Source: Latrodectus hesperus
Lineage: Eukaryota > Arthropoda > Arachnida > Araneae > Theridiidae
DNA: 64,000 nt
Assembly (NCBI GenBank): GCA_037975125.1
Contig: CM075862.1
Location: 76,861,960-76,925,959, forward strand
Direction of reading: 5' to 3'
Below the pieces are notes generated by a model that saw only the letters and a program-made list of their open reading frames with translations, was not told the origin of the DNA and searched no databases. Shown here piece by piece: positions 45,627-56,344 of the stretch (positions are counted from its first letter, which is position 1; each line of letters begins with the position of its first letter). A program made the position numbers and the translations under genes.

Positions 45627-46950
45627 AAAAAAATCAGGGCTAGATACTGCGAAGCATTTTTGTGTAACAACAACAATGGCCACATAAATTGTAATTTAAC
45701 GATAATTTATTATCAATTTTAAGAGTTTTATGCATCACATAATAATATAATTATATTTAAAAGATAGAATATAATAAATTCATTCTTATTAATGACAATG
45801 ACAAAACAAGCTAAAATGAATGCAATTTCATTAAAAATAATGAATTTAGATTGTGTTTAAAAATAATAAATTTATCTAATATAAAATTACTTAAAACTTG
45901 AAATTAGTAATCATCTAAAAATTAATAAAGGAAATTATCAAAGAGGCTTAGTAACTGTTTTTTTAAAACTTTTATTTCCAAAATGAAATAAATTTTCTGT
46001 TTAATGTTTTAAAAAACTTTTATTAACTTATTGCATTAATGGTTTTTATTAATGCGTCAAAATAATTATACAAGGAAATTATCAACTATAATTTTTTGTA
46101 TATAATTTCATACAAAATTGACTGAAATAGTTCTTACTTTTAGTTCTGTTTTATATCCTTCACCATCTCACCACTTTTATGAGTTTCAAAATATTCAAAT
46201 CAACGTATACATACTAACGAGAATCTTATCTTAATGTTTCTTATATTACAAAATGAATATATTAAAGAGTATCTTAGACCACAGAAAATTCCTACACTGA
46301 TATATTAATCTCAAAATTTTCAATAATTTCTTATAGATTTAACCACTTTAAATCCGGATATTGGATTTTTCTGCAAACTAAAGTTTTTTCCAAAAGGATT
46401 ATGTTTTGAATCAATGCGGTTAATATTTTTTCAAACACAGATAATCCTAGATTCCCGAAATACTTGTTTCTTTTGCTTTAAACTAATATTTGTAAATTTA
46501 ATATTTTATTTTTGTTCGTAAATTCCATTTTCTAGCTTAACGAAAAAGTTGAGCCCTAAATGAAGTACCAATAGAGAATATCGGTTTATCTACATGCGTT
46601 CGACATATTGTACTCTGTTTATGTTGAGATACTTTATTAGCATAAAGTATTTAAAAAGTGAGTAAAACATTAAAACATACAGATTTGTAAAATATATTTT
46701 TATTTCCTGAGTACCACGAAATTATTTATCAGACCAACTTGATTTTCATATTTTAATGAGAATATAATTATGACACGCTTCATCATATATCACTCACCCA
46801 ATATTTACATCTGGGTCAGTCGAGGCTTTCTATTAATGCTTTGGTTTGTTTCGCACTCTTTAGACTTGAAGATTTCAATGTAGTCTGTAGTTAAAAGTTA
46901 TGTTGCGCATAATGCTCGACTATCAGGATTTTCCCCTTACAAGCTGTGAT
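45627..46950. other. AT-rich DNA, no gene seen
   Basis: Nothing recognisable. Confidence 0.5.
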
Positions 46951-47111
46951 TTTTTTGTAGTTTAATGGTCATCTTTTGCACACGAGGACATTAGATCTTT
47001 GGTTTAAAATGGATTCCAAACCACTACAAACATCTATGATGGAGGTGGGATTCGAGCCCAAGAACTGTTGAACCAAAAGCAAGACCGTTCGCATTCGGCA
47101 GCCAACACAGC
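46951..47111 (-). mobile_element. tRNA-derived SINE, type C (degraded)
   Basis: Shares TTTTGCACACGAGG, CAAACCACTACAAACATC and the B-box complement GGGATTCGAGCCC with 44576-44738. Head mutated (GCATTCGGCAGCC). Confidence 0.78.
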
Positions 47112-48290
47112 ATTACAAGAGGTGGAACAGATGGCACCTTATTTAGATATTTTATTCAGAGGGGCGCAAAATGGGTGTTTTATTGTAAATCCGAAGCCAA
47201 GACTCCGATCTACTGCATCAAAATCTCATAAAACTACACAAGTATAATTCAGTCTTCCAGGCAGAAGTCCTAGCAATAAAAGAATCACTGCTTTATTCGA
47301 TCCAGCATAAACTACAAAGTGTCACAATTTGGACAGACAGTTTATCTTCCCTAATGGCTTTAAATAACCCGTTACACAAATCCCCAATAATATAAAATCC
47401 GCTCAAAATTTACTTTTTCACAACCAGAATGAGAACATCCAACTAAGTTGGTTAAGAGCACATACTAGAATCACGGGGCAGCTGATCAAGCGGCAAAACA
47501 AGCAACAACTCATCCAACTTTTCCGTTGACACCTTTAAAGTGGTCCAGAGTCAGTCTAAAATCAAAAATTAAAAATTATATAGAGCAAAGCTGGTAATCT
47601 CTATGGAATAACTCGCCGAATGGTCACCATACAAGAAGACTAATACCAAAAGTTTCATCAGATGTGCTATATTCCAATCCCTATTTAAATTGTATCCTAA
47701 CAAACTATGCGCCCTGCCCCAGCTACGTCCACAGAATTAACAAAACCAGATCTCCATCTTGCATCTGTGGGCAAATTGATACACTACTGCATTATATCAC
47801 AGAATGTCCTCAAACCAAAGATCTACAAATCAAAAAATCATCTATTCAAAACAACTATCAGTTCCTAAAATTCTGCACCACGAACAAGTTCAGAACACAA
47901 AAATTAATACAACTAATTACTTTCCTCCATGAAAAAGGACTCCAAATGTGTAAAGACCTGGCTGTCCACCAACAGGAATCTTATAACTCAGAAGAAGAGT
48001 CAACAGATCTCGAAAATTAACTAAATTCTTCAATTCAAGTAACAAACAAACACTAATCACCAGTTTTTCAATTTCCAAAATTACTAGTACTTAGTACATA
48101 TCTAAATTTCAAGACATATAAAGAACCAATTGCATTTTATTCCTATCAACTTCTAAATTACATTAACTATAATCAATTTCTGTTCGTAAATTATGTAAAT
48201 ATTTCAGCCATCCTTTCAGCCGTTTATTTAGATCCTGTTAACATTTATTTTTCTGTTTTACTCGATCCTATCCTATTAATTCTGTTGTTT
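47112..48290 (+). mobile_element. degraded LINE (RNase H to 3' region)
   Basis: Frames contain FQAEVLAIKES (RNase H glutamate motif), IWTDSLSSLMALNNP (aspartate motif), a decayed H...AD motif (AHTR...HGAADQAAKQAT) and an intact C-terminal part. Similar in plan to the LINE at 52068-53887. The 3' limit is uncertain; 48020-48290 is taken as untranslated sequence. Confidence 0.75.
47664..48020 (+). pseudogene. LINE ORF2 C-terminal knuckle region
   Basis: Open for 118 codons: YVHRINKTRSPSCICGQIDT, LLHYITECPQTKD. Cys/His spacing is CX1CX7HX4C, the same as in 52068-53088 but different from the CX2CX8HX4C of the 43 kb LINE, so two LINE clades are present. The N-terminal parts are broken by frameshifts upstream. 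The listed frame begins inside the polyprotein, not at a true start. Confidence 0.75.
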
Positions 48291-48313
48291 CAAATTTGTA
48301 TTCCGAACTGTGA

Positions 48314-48342
48314 TACAGTGGTCTACTGCGTAGATCACTGTA
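48314..48342 (+). repeat. hairpin, 13-bp stem with 3-base loop
   Basis: TACAGTGGTCTAC (48314-48326) pairs with GTAGATCACTGTA (48330-48342) with one G-T wobble and loop TGC. It lies just downstream of the LINE relic, where 3' recognition structures may occur. Confidence 0.8.
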
Positions 48343-48579
48343 GGCTTGAAAGCCCCGCCTTTGTAAAGCATTCGTCTCTCAAACATTGTGTCATGCGTTC
48401 TGGAAAGCCTCTTAAGGCTCGCGCTCCCAGATTACAGTTCCCAACGGGCAGCTGGCACTCCGTGCAGGGTGCCCGACATTCTAGACTGAAGTAGAGGCAC
48501 AACCAGATAGCCAATAGGAATAGAACAGGGCCTCTTCTTCTCATTGTCTGTCTGTCTGTAAATCCGAAACCAGATCACC
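48343..48579. other. GC-richer unassigned sequence
   Basis: Noticeably richer in G and C than its surroundings (GGGCAGCTGGCACTCCGTGC), ends in a CTGT repeat near 48550. Probably an old transposon piece. No family recognised. Confidence 0.4.
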
Positions 48580-48785
48580 GTACGTTAGAAGCAGGGGCTA
48601 AGAATAAATTCAGACTTGTGGCCTGACACCCCAACAAGCATTATTTCATAAGGAAGATAGTGAAAACATGACATACATAACGAGCTCCAAACTCCATTAA
48701 TGAACGGGATGAATAAGGATTCGAACTCACTATCTTCTAATAATGAGAACAAACGCCTTAACTAACGAGGTAACCGTGGCCTCAG
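48580..48785 (-). mobile_element. probable tRNA-derived SINE (another type)
   Basis: Minus-strand head GGTTACCTCGTTAGTTAAGG (A box) and GAGTTCGAATCC (B box) at 48782-48700, followed by a body of about 120 bases. No second copy or target duplication seen. Confidence 0.6.
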
Positions 48786-48868
48786 TTTAAAGTTATTTTG
48801 TAAACAACTATCAGTATTAACCGCAAAATGGGAGTCAATGAATTTTTCCCTTTATGAGCAAATATTTT

Positions 48869-49152
48869 TTTCCAACGGTGAACACTTGGGTGACGAACCT
48901 TATGCCACAACAAGGCCAGGAAGTGCTACTCATTACCCAGCGGGCACCTGTGAGACAAGTCACGGAAGCGAGTTGCGTTGCCCGCGCCATACCACCACGA
49001 ACCCGTATATAGGGTGGGCCATACATCATCACAGAAGAAAGAACAGAGAAACACAGAGAAAGAAAGTAACATCCATGCCCGAACCGAGATTCGAACTCGA
49101 GACCCAAAGCTCAGGAGACAGGAACGCTAATCACTCAGCCATCGGTCGGCTC
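48869..49152 (-). mobile_element. tRNA-derived SINE, type D
   Basis: Fifteen-base duplication ATGAGCAAATATTTT at 48854-48868 and 49153-49167. Minus-strand head CCGACCGATGGCTGAGTGAT and type D tail, ending in a T-run on the plus strand (poly(A) of the element). Confidence 0.93.
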
Positions 49153-49167
49153 ATGAGCAAATATTTT

Positions 49168-50088
49168 GCATAGTGAACTTATTATAAATTTACAATAATT
49201 TATTTCCTCTTTCAAAACCCTTATTATATATTTGTTCCCTAATTCATAAACAAATAGTTTTCTGTAAAGTAAAAATATTGTAATTTAATGATGCATTGAA
49301 TCCTCGAAATTAAGAAAAAATAATTTAGATTAAGCCTGTTAATAACTGTAAATAAATAACTATAGAAATATATTGTTTTCTAAAGTCACTCCCAAAACTG
49401 TTTTTAAATTATGTGTATTTGTGTTTTATATGCATTAGAGAGTTTGGGGTCTACATTCAAAAATATTATGTACACAGACTTATTTAATATTTTTCAAGTT
49501 TTCAGGTCTTAAAATAAAAACTAAAAAAGTGATTTACGTAAATTAAAATACTTTTGTTTAATTTTTATATATTTTAATTTTTTTTATAATCTCACTAATA
49601 TTTATTTAAAATAATATTCTTAGTTACTGATAAGGATCATATTTTTTGCATCTACTTTCTTTTTACTAAAATAATGAAAGAAATATTAAGAATAAATTTT
49701 GCAATAAAAGTTATATAAGATTTCAAGATTTATTTTTAGACTTCACCGGAATTTCGATGCATTTAGAAGAACAAATACAAAAAATTATTTTTCTCTCAAA
49801 AACTCTACTAATTCTGTTTCTTAAAAAATATGTTTCAACCTAAGAATTTTTTGTTGGGGAATTGTTCCTAAATTGAAAACATTCTTTAAATAATTCAGTC
49901 TTCTTTGAAACAACTTTAAAGATTTTTTAAATAGTTTAAAAACATTTTTATACCCTTTTTGAGTTTTTAGGTAACATTTTTGGATCACATAACATAGATA
50001 AATTGAAAATTCTGAAACCATTAAGCCCAAGTAAAGAATGAAAAAATAATATATTTAGATTTAAATCTTTTACAGAAACACAATATTA

Positions 50089-50089
<1 letters not shown>
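49168..50089. other. AT-rich DNA, no gene seen
   Basis: Nothing recognisable. Confidence 0.5.

Positions 50090-50164
<75 letters not shown>
50090..50164. repeat. (AT)n microsatellite
   Basis: About 75 bases of AT dinucleotide. Confidence 0.96.
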
Positions 50165-50166
<2 letters not shown>

Positions 50167-51018
50167 TTAGGTATGTTGGATAATTAAAAATTAGATAAAA
50201 ATTAGATTAAGTTTAAAATTAAATTTTTTTAGAAATTTAAGGTGCAATAAGTGAAAATATAAACAAATTTAAATATCTTAAAATTGTAAAGTTTCCGTCT
50301 GAAAGACAAAAGTAGTAAAAGGCATTTAAAATCAACAAACAAATAAAAACGAAACCTCGAATAAAAATTTAAACTTCAATGTATTTGGTTTAACAATATT
50401 TTATTGTGCTCGTCTAACTTCTTATGTAAGAATAGGACAGCATATAATAGTATTTTTGTTTTCTTTTCTAAGACTTTTTTGTTCTGTCGAAATTCTTCTG
50501 CGTCGTAAACTAACGAGACAAACCATAATCGAGGATGTACGCTCTTAGCGTCAAAGCGGAGTTATTTATAAGTAAGAAAATGTTACTAATTTTCTGACAA
50601 ATACATCACTTAAAATAACCGTTAAAAGAATCAACGTATGTTAACTTTCCAGTGTTTCTCCTGCTCAATGAATCAATGGTTTTATACTGCAAAGAGTATA
50701 TAATTTATAAGAGGTGAAGATTATCATAAAGCATTTGAATATTCACACCGCATGAAGTGGCGATGACTGTTCAAAGACAATCTGACACACCGTCAGTGTA
50801 ATGTCCTCCTACTGCAAGGGAGAAAACCAAGAATCCCAAGATAGTATGCAACAGCAAATATTATTGTTCAACAATGACTGATATTGAACCCGTGATTCCA
50901 CTCCGTTGGAAATTTCTCCACCACTTATCCATTATGAGTCCATGGAGTTATAAATATAAGTATTGGAACTAAATATGAATAAAATACACAGCACATTTTT
51001 GGTTTGATTTCCGACCGA
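50165..51018. other. no gene identified
   Basis: 50740-50950 is somewhat less AT-rich; no frame or repeat recognised. Confidence 0.4.
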
Positions 51019-51395
51019 TTTCAAATGTTTATGTTCTGAAGCTCAGTTCAGTATGGCGGTTGATTTATCATCGCTTACTGAATCTTAACACAGTTTTCAA
51101 ATATTTATGATCTCAAGCTCAGTTCAGTGCGGCGGTTGATTTATCATCGCTTACTGAATCTTAACACAGTTTTCGAATATTTATGTACTCAAGCTCAGTT
51201 CAGTGTGGCGGTTGATTTATCATCGCTCTCTGAATCTTGACACAGTTTTCAAATGTTTATGTTCTCAAGCTCAGATCAGTGCGGCGGTTGATTTATCGCT
51301 TACTGAATCTTGACACAGTTTTCAAATGTTTATGTTTTCAAGATTAGTTGAGTTTTGCGGTTAATTTATCATTGCGACTGTATCTTAACACAGTT
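51019..51395 (+). repeat. tandem array of 76-bp unit, five copies
   Basis: Units start at 51019, 51095, 51171, 51247 and 51320 (spacings 76, 76, 76, 73). Each contains TTTCAAATGTTTATG, CAAGCTCAGTTCAGTG, CGGTTGATTTATCATCGC and TGAATCTTAACACAGT. The first four are very similar; the last is more diverged and shorter. No frame spans them. Confidence 0.95.
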
Positions 51396-51683
51396 TTACT
51401 GCACAGACGGTATCAGCTGTATCAAAGTGTTGTTTGATCTTACATAGGACATTTGTAATTTTGTATGATCAAATCATGTTTATTTGTCTGAATGAAACTT
51501 AGATACTGGTAAGATTCCTTTATACCTCTACTAGTACATATGGATCTTACAAGAGATGCACACATATTTACATGGGTCTCTTGAAAGGCCAATGCAAATT
51601 TCTCTACCCATGCATGCTTTAAAATAAGCTTATAAAATCATTCATATTTCTAAATGTATGCAACTTTACTCAGATGAAATCTT
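51396..51683. other. no gene identified
   Basis: Nothing recognisable between the array and the SINE. Confidence 0.5.
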
Positions 51684-51690
51684 CTTTACA

Positions 51691-52067
51691 GTTGTTGTTA
51701 CTAATGACACTTGGACAAGCCAAGCTCGCTATGTCTTGGCTATGCGAATTTAAGTCAATTGGGAGCGTCTTTCATTTAATCAGAGCACCATGAAAGTAAA
51801 AGTACGACTTTTCCTCTTCAAATCCTCCAATAGATGGCAGCACCAGAGGATCTACTCCCTCAATTTTGACATTGATCTGAAGGGGGAGTAAATTTCTCCA
51901 GACCATTGCACCCATGGTAATTGCTTAATGACCTATTACATGACTTTCGATTCCACAGATTTAACGAGCACGTATATCGCATGTACTCGGTGGGTCTTCG
52001 GCGGCATTGGGAATTGAATCCCAACCTTCCGGATGGAAGGCCGATACCCTAACCACTAGGCTGGCAG
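51691..52067 (-). mobile_element. tRNA-derived SINE, type B, abutting a LINE
   Basis: Minus-strand head CCAGCCTAGTGGTTAGGGTA and GGTTGGGATTCAATTCCC, type B middle, shared tail and (GTT)n at the left end. The left side has CTTTACA (51684-51690) and the LINE side CTTTACA (52068-52074), a short possible TSD that includes the first LINE bases. Confidence 0.82.
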
Positions 52068-53088
52068 CTTTACAAGTCATTACTGGCATACCTCCCCTTC
52101 ATCTCACCATCAATTCTGAGGCACAAATAAAACAAGAATTTAGGACCACAAGCAGTAATATTATGGAGGCAAGAGTACCCACACTTTCTATACATCCAGG
52201 AATATTCAGAGTTGATACGATTGTCAACCCTAACACGGAGTACGACCCTACCCTGAATAAGCAGGTCTGCCATATTTTTACTGACGGCTCCAAGATGGAT
52301 GGAGGTGTAGGAGCCGCGTTTGTCACAACATTGAAGGATATCATAATTCACAATGAAAGTTACAAACTGAATGCCAATTGCTCAGTCTTCCAGGCTGAGC
52401 TCTTCGCAATTAAGCAGGCTATTGAGTGGGCCAAAAACCAAGAACAGATTTGCCTCGTCTGGTCAGATAGTAAAGCTAGTCTTTATGCGCTTTGCAATCC
52501 GAAAGCCATCAGTCCTTTAGCCAGGCAAATTCAAGAGGAACTTAACAACCAACAAAACATCTCCCTCTGTTGGATAAAGGCTCATGTAGGATTTGAAGGG
52601 AATGAATTGGCAGACCACCTAGCAAAAACTGCAGCTTCTTCAGATGAATCGGAAATCTTTCTCCTCTTCCTCGGTCTCACTTCAAAAGGATCAGGAAAAT
52701 TGCTTTAATTCAGGATTGGCAAACTCTGTGGGATCAAAATACCACCGGACGCCTAGTATACTCCATCCTGCCAAAAGTGAATTTGAACCAATAGTGCTGG
52801 CCAAGACAAATCACGATTTTTGTAACGGGACATGGCCCTTTTCCAAGTTATCTGCATAGAATAGGAGTACAACCCACTCCGAACTGTGCATGTGGAGAAG
52901 AAGGTACTCCAATTCATTACGCTACGTCATGCCCCATCACGAGTTCCTGGCACTTCACTACGCCCAGTGACAATCTGATAAGTGTCTGGCTCAAAAACAT
53001 CACCATCAACAAGGCTGCAAAGCTAAAAATTATTAACCTTATAAACTTTCTCCTTGAATATAGGGAATTAATAATTCCAGAGGAATAG
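52068..53088 (+). pseudogene. LINE ORF2 C-terminal half: RNase H and knuckle
   Basis: RNase H degrades the RNA strand in RNA:DNA hybrids. The motifs are complete: IFTDGSKMDGGVGAAF (Asp), FQAELFAIKQAIEWA (Glu), LVWSDSKASLYAL (Asp) and CWIKAHVGFEGNELADHLAK (His, Asp). A -1 frame change near 52650-52700 leads into LIQDWQTLWDQNTTGRLVYS, then a TAG, and CACGEEGTPIHYATSC (CX1CX7HX4C knuckle), ending TAG 53086-53088. The reverse transcriptase and endonuclease are missing. The first codons of the 52007-52708 frame lie in the SINE and are not part of it. Confidence 0.88.
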
Positions 53089-53887
53089 GAGGATAATGAT
53101 GCCCGTGAGAGTGATAGACATCACCTGGAAGTAGATGAGCAGCATACTCCATCTCTCTCATGTTCTGCATTTAGACATTTCCCTCTCTACCAGTAACATT
53201 TCACCTGTTTTCTTCTCCTTGTATATAGTTCATTATTATTTGTTTGCCATTTTCTCACCATCATTCCAGCGCTCTCACTTAATTACTCAGTCACAATTAT
53301 TGTCATCATGTTATATTGACCTATTTTAATGCATTATGTACTATCTATCTAAACTTTTTGTATATATAGCTTAGAATTTTATATGACCTAACTTACTTTG
53401 AGCCGATACACCCAACTATCAATTCCATACTAAAGGCATTAATTATTCATTAATCATTATTACCTCATTAGTTTGCAGTTAGTTCAGGTATATGTTTTCA
53501 GTTTTGTTTTATCATTTTTAATTTCCTTTTGTTTTTCCATTTATTTTCTTTATTTCTTATATGCATGCTATTTGATATGTATTTCATATGCCTGTATTAC
53601 CATTTCCTGCCATGTATTTTGTCTGATACCTATTTTGAATGCTTCTTATGTATCCACGTGTTAACTTTCAATTGCAACCAAATTTGTGTTAAATAGTATA
53701 CTTTACAAACCCTCCTTACTGTGTAAAAGTTATAATTTATAGTGTCTCCATATGATTGCAAGCATAATTGTATTGTCTTGTATGTACTGTGTTCCGTTTT
53801 CTTTTCTCTCCAGCGGGTCCATCAAATCTGGTAAAACCCTTTCAGGGTTAGGTACAGGGACCTCTGCTGGCGTTTACTTTACTTTAC
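52068..53887 (+). mobile_element. 5'-truncated LINE with RNase H and 3' UTR
   Basis: Starts inside ORF2 (LQVITGIPPLHL), runs through RNase H and the knuckle to a stop at 53088, and continues as ~800 bases of untranslated sequence to a TTTACTTTACTTTAC end. Only one or two coding lesions, so younger than the 47 kb relic. Confidence 0.82.
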
Positions 53888-54210
53888 AGTAGATTATATA
53901 TATAAATCGCAAATAAGCATTAAAATGTGCATATGAGTGTATGTATTAATTTATAGAAAAAATTAGTGATATAGTTAGATTTTTATTCTCATCTTTGATT
54001 TAAACATGAAATATAATCCACATAAGACGTTTTCCTTCGGAAAATAATATGAAAGTTGTCAGCAGTGCAGTTCATCACTAAGTGCTAAAACTAAACCTGC
54101 GGCTCTACAGCACAATGTGGGTCAAGGCCTACAGTGTCCATACCTGTTTTCCTGACCGAGGACCTTGAGTTGCGAAGCATGAGTCACGGTTAGGTGGTCA
54201 ACTTAGCACT
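53888..54210. other. unassigned; target sequence of the deleted LINE
   Basis: 54080-54233 together with 55284-55400 forms a continuous GC-richer sequence interrupted by the deleted LINE. It may itself be an older repeat (minus-strand GGTCCGAAGTTCGACCC looks B-box-like near 55360) but is not identified. Confidence 0.4.
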
Positions 54211-54546
54211 TAACTTCCAGTGTGTAGTTCCCACCTGGAACCAGGGGGTACGCGTACCTTCCTGGGGCTTGAGCAGCCACCAGACGCGTTGGCAGGTGGT
54301 GGATGGTGCCCAGGCGTCGGCAGGTGGTGGATAACTTCCAGTGTGTAGTTCCCACCTGGAACCAGGGGGTACGCGTACCTTCCTGGGGCTTGAGCAGCCA
54401 CCAGACGCGTTGGCAGGTGGTGGATGGTGCCCAGGCGTCGGCAGGTGGTGGATAACTTCCAGTGTGTAGTTCCCACCTGGAACCAGGGGGTACGCGTACC
54501 TTCCTGGGGCTTGAGCAGCCACCAGGCGCGTCGGCAGGTGGTGGAT
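54211..54546 (+). repeat. 121-bp tandem repeat spanning insertion junction
   Basis: Units start at 54211, 54332 and 54453 (spacing 121; the third runs on into the element). Each unit contains target sequence TAACTTCCAGTGTGTAGTTC with the TSD, then the first ~70 bases of the deleted LINE, then a ~28-base partial repeat (TGCCCAGGCGTCGGCAGGTG). Host flank and element start are repeated together, so amplification followed insertion. Confidence 0.93.
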
Positions 54547-55283
54547 CGCCGAATGTCCTGTAGGAATGACAGGATAGCCTTGAATATTCAATCAGAGGCC
54601 GCGAACCAGCTCCCGTAAACCCTGGTGTTATGCGACCCGTGCCTAGGGTTATTTGGCACCGCGGTAATGGTGTCTTAACCCTAGTTGCCTGGCGAACTTT
54701 TAGAGCTTTTTTGCCTTGCCCAGTAACTCGGGCAATGCTTGGTGACTTATATTACCTGAGCTTTTTTAATTGTTATCTTGTGGCTGAAAAGACACAAGAA
54801 ATAACAAAACTTTCTGCATTTGCAGGTGAAACCTCTGAAGTAGACCTTGCTGAAAAACCCAAGGGAACTCAGAGGCAATCTAGTGAAGGAGCAGCTATGA
54901 ATCCTTCACTTGAGGTAGAAATGACCTCCAAACCATCTTCTTCTGGTGAAAGTCAGGAAGCTATCGCTAGCATGACTAACTCTCTGTCCAGATGGGACTG
55001 TTTCAGCAAGACCATATCTGCTGGAAATGCCATACGCAAGAGGAAACGGCAGAGCATATCATTTACGAATGCGAGTCTCTTGCCCTCCCTAGATTAACTT
55101 CTTTAGGCATCATCCATACTAGAGAATTACACCTAGACTCCATTAAAGGGTTATCGGACTTTATGAATAAAGTGGATGACCAGAGCAACTGGGACTAGGA
55201 AACATTGGGTCTGGAGTTAATGGTACAAAATGCTGATAAAAGCAGAGGTGCCCAATGACATAGAAACCCAACTCGAAGAAGAA
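54234..55283 (+). mobile_element. deleted LINE derivative, copy 4 with 5' triplication
   Basis: TSD GTGTAGTTCCCA at 54222-54233 (repeated at 54464-54475) and at 55284-55295. The body from 54476 starts CCTGGAACCAGGGGGTACGC like copy 1. It has the same junction near 54993 to the LINE tail and a (GAA)n end. The 5' frame (54630-55097) includes VDLAEKPKGTQRQSSEGAAM, homologous to copies 1 and 2, with a three-base SerSer insertion. The tail frame 54992-55198 keeps CWKCHTQEETAEHIIYEC, a complete knuckle. Confidence 0.9.
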
Positions 55284-55295
55284 GTGTAGTTCCCA

Positions 55296-56177
55296 GGCAC
55301 ATGTTTGGTAATCAGCTCACTGACCCTCTGAAGGGATGACCCTACCCAGCTCAAGGGTCGAACTTCGGACCTGAGTATTGAGAGACACGGGTTTAAACAT
55401 TAAGTATAAGTGATGCCAATTCATGGAAGCTTAATAGAATGTTGGATGAAACTTATTATTTCATAGAATTCATACTCTCTTCTAATAATCTGTTCCAGAT
55501 ACATCTTCATAAATTCTTACACATCTGTAACCATCGGAATATTTTTTTTGACTCATGTAAGGAGTTTTGGGTAGGATAAAAATATCATCTAATATATTAT
55601 AATATAGATGCATCAACATATGAAGAATAAAAATCATTTTCCCTTTCTTCAATAAAAAGTTTTAAAATTTACTTTCTTGAAGTTTATTCAAATTATATTT
55701 AAGACGAAATTTATTAATTAAATCTAAGTACTTAGTGTAAAAAGATATAGATAGATAGAAAAGTAAGTATTTTGTATGACTTTATTTTTCTTACTTAATA
55801 TTTTCTTGATAAATTTGGGGAATAGAATTTAAATAAAAAAAATTGAAGAGACAAAAAGAAAACCTGTCAACGTATAGCGTCTGAATCGGCGATTTTATTT
55901 CATCGAATTGGTGATATTTTGTCATTTAATTTCTCGTTTGAAGAGTTTACTCAAACAATTGCTGTCTTATTCCTCGAATTTCACTCGCTTTATACTGTCT
56001 ATATTTCAAAGTGAATTATAAACTGCTATAATTTTTTAGCAAATTTTATCTCGGTTGACTCTTTGCTTTGGTTAAAAAATGTTTTCAAAAATTGTGAAAA
56101 AAAATAATGTGAGATTGTTTTATCATAAACTGTAAAAATATATTTAACAAGGGTAAAAAAATATAGATTTGGTTTGT
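55296..56177. other. AT-rich DNA, no gene seen
   Basis: After 55400 nothing recognisable. Confidence 0.5.
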
Positions 56178-56344
56178 TTGTCGCTTCAACTGTCATCTTT
56201 TGCACACGAAGGCTAATTAGACCGGGACCTACGGTTTAAAGTGGATTCCGAACCATTACAAACATCTATACCCAAGATGGGATTCGAACCCACGAACTGT
56301 TGAACCGAAGACAAGAGCGCTAACCATTCGGCTACCAGCTCACC
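56178..56344 (-). mobile_element. tRNA-derived SINE, type C
   Basis: Minus-strand GGTAGCCGAATGGTTAGCGC (A box) and GGGTTCGAATCCC (B box), the best conserved of the three type C copies. It ends TTAGCCTTCGTGTGCAAAAG. Target duplication unclear. Confidence 0.83.

Noticed and set aside
54190..54591. 133-codon minus-strand protein with repeats
   Set aside because: It is the antisense translation of the 121-bp tandem repeat at a transposon junction.
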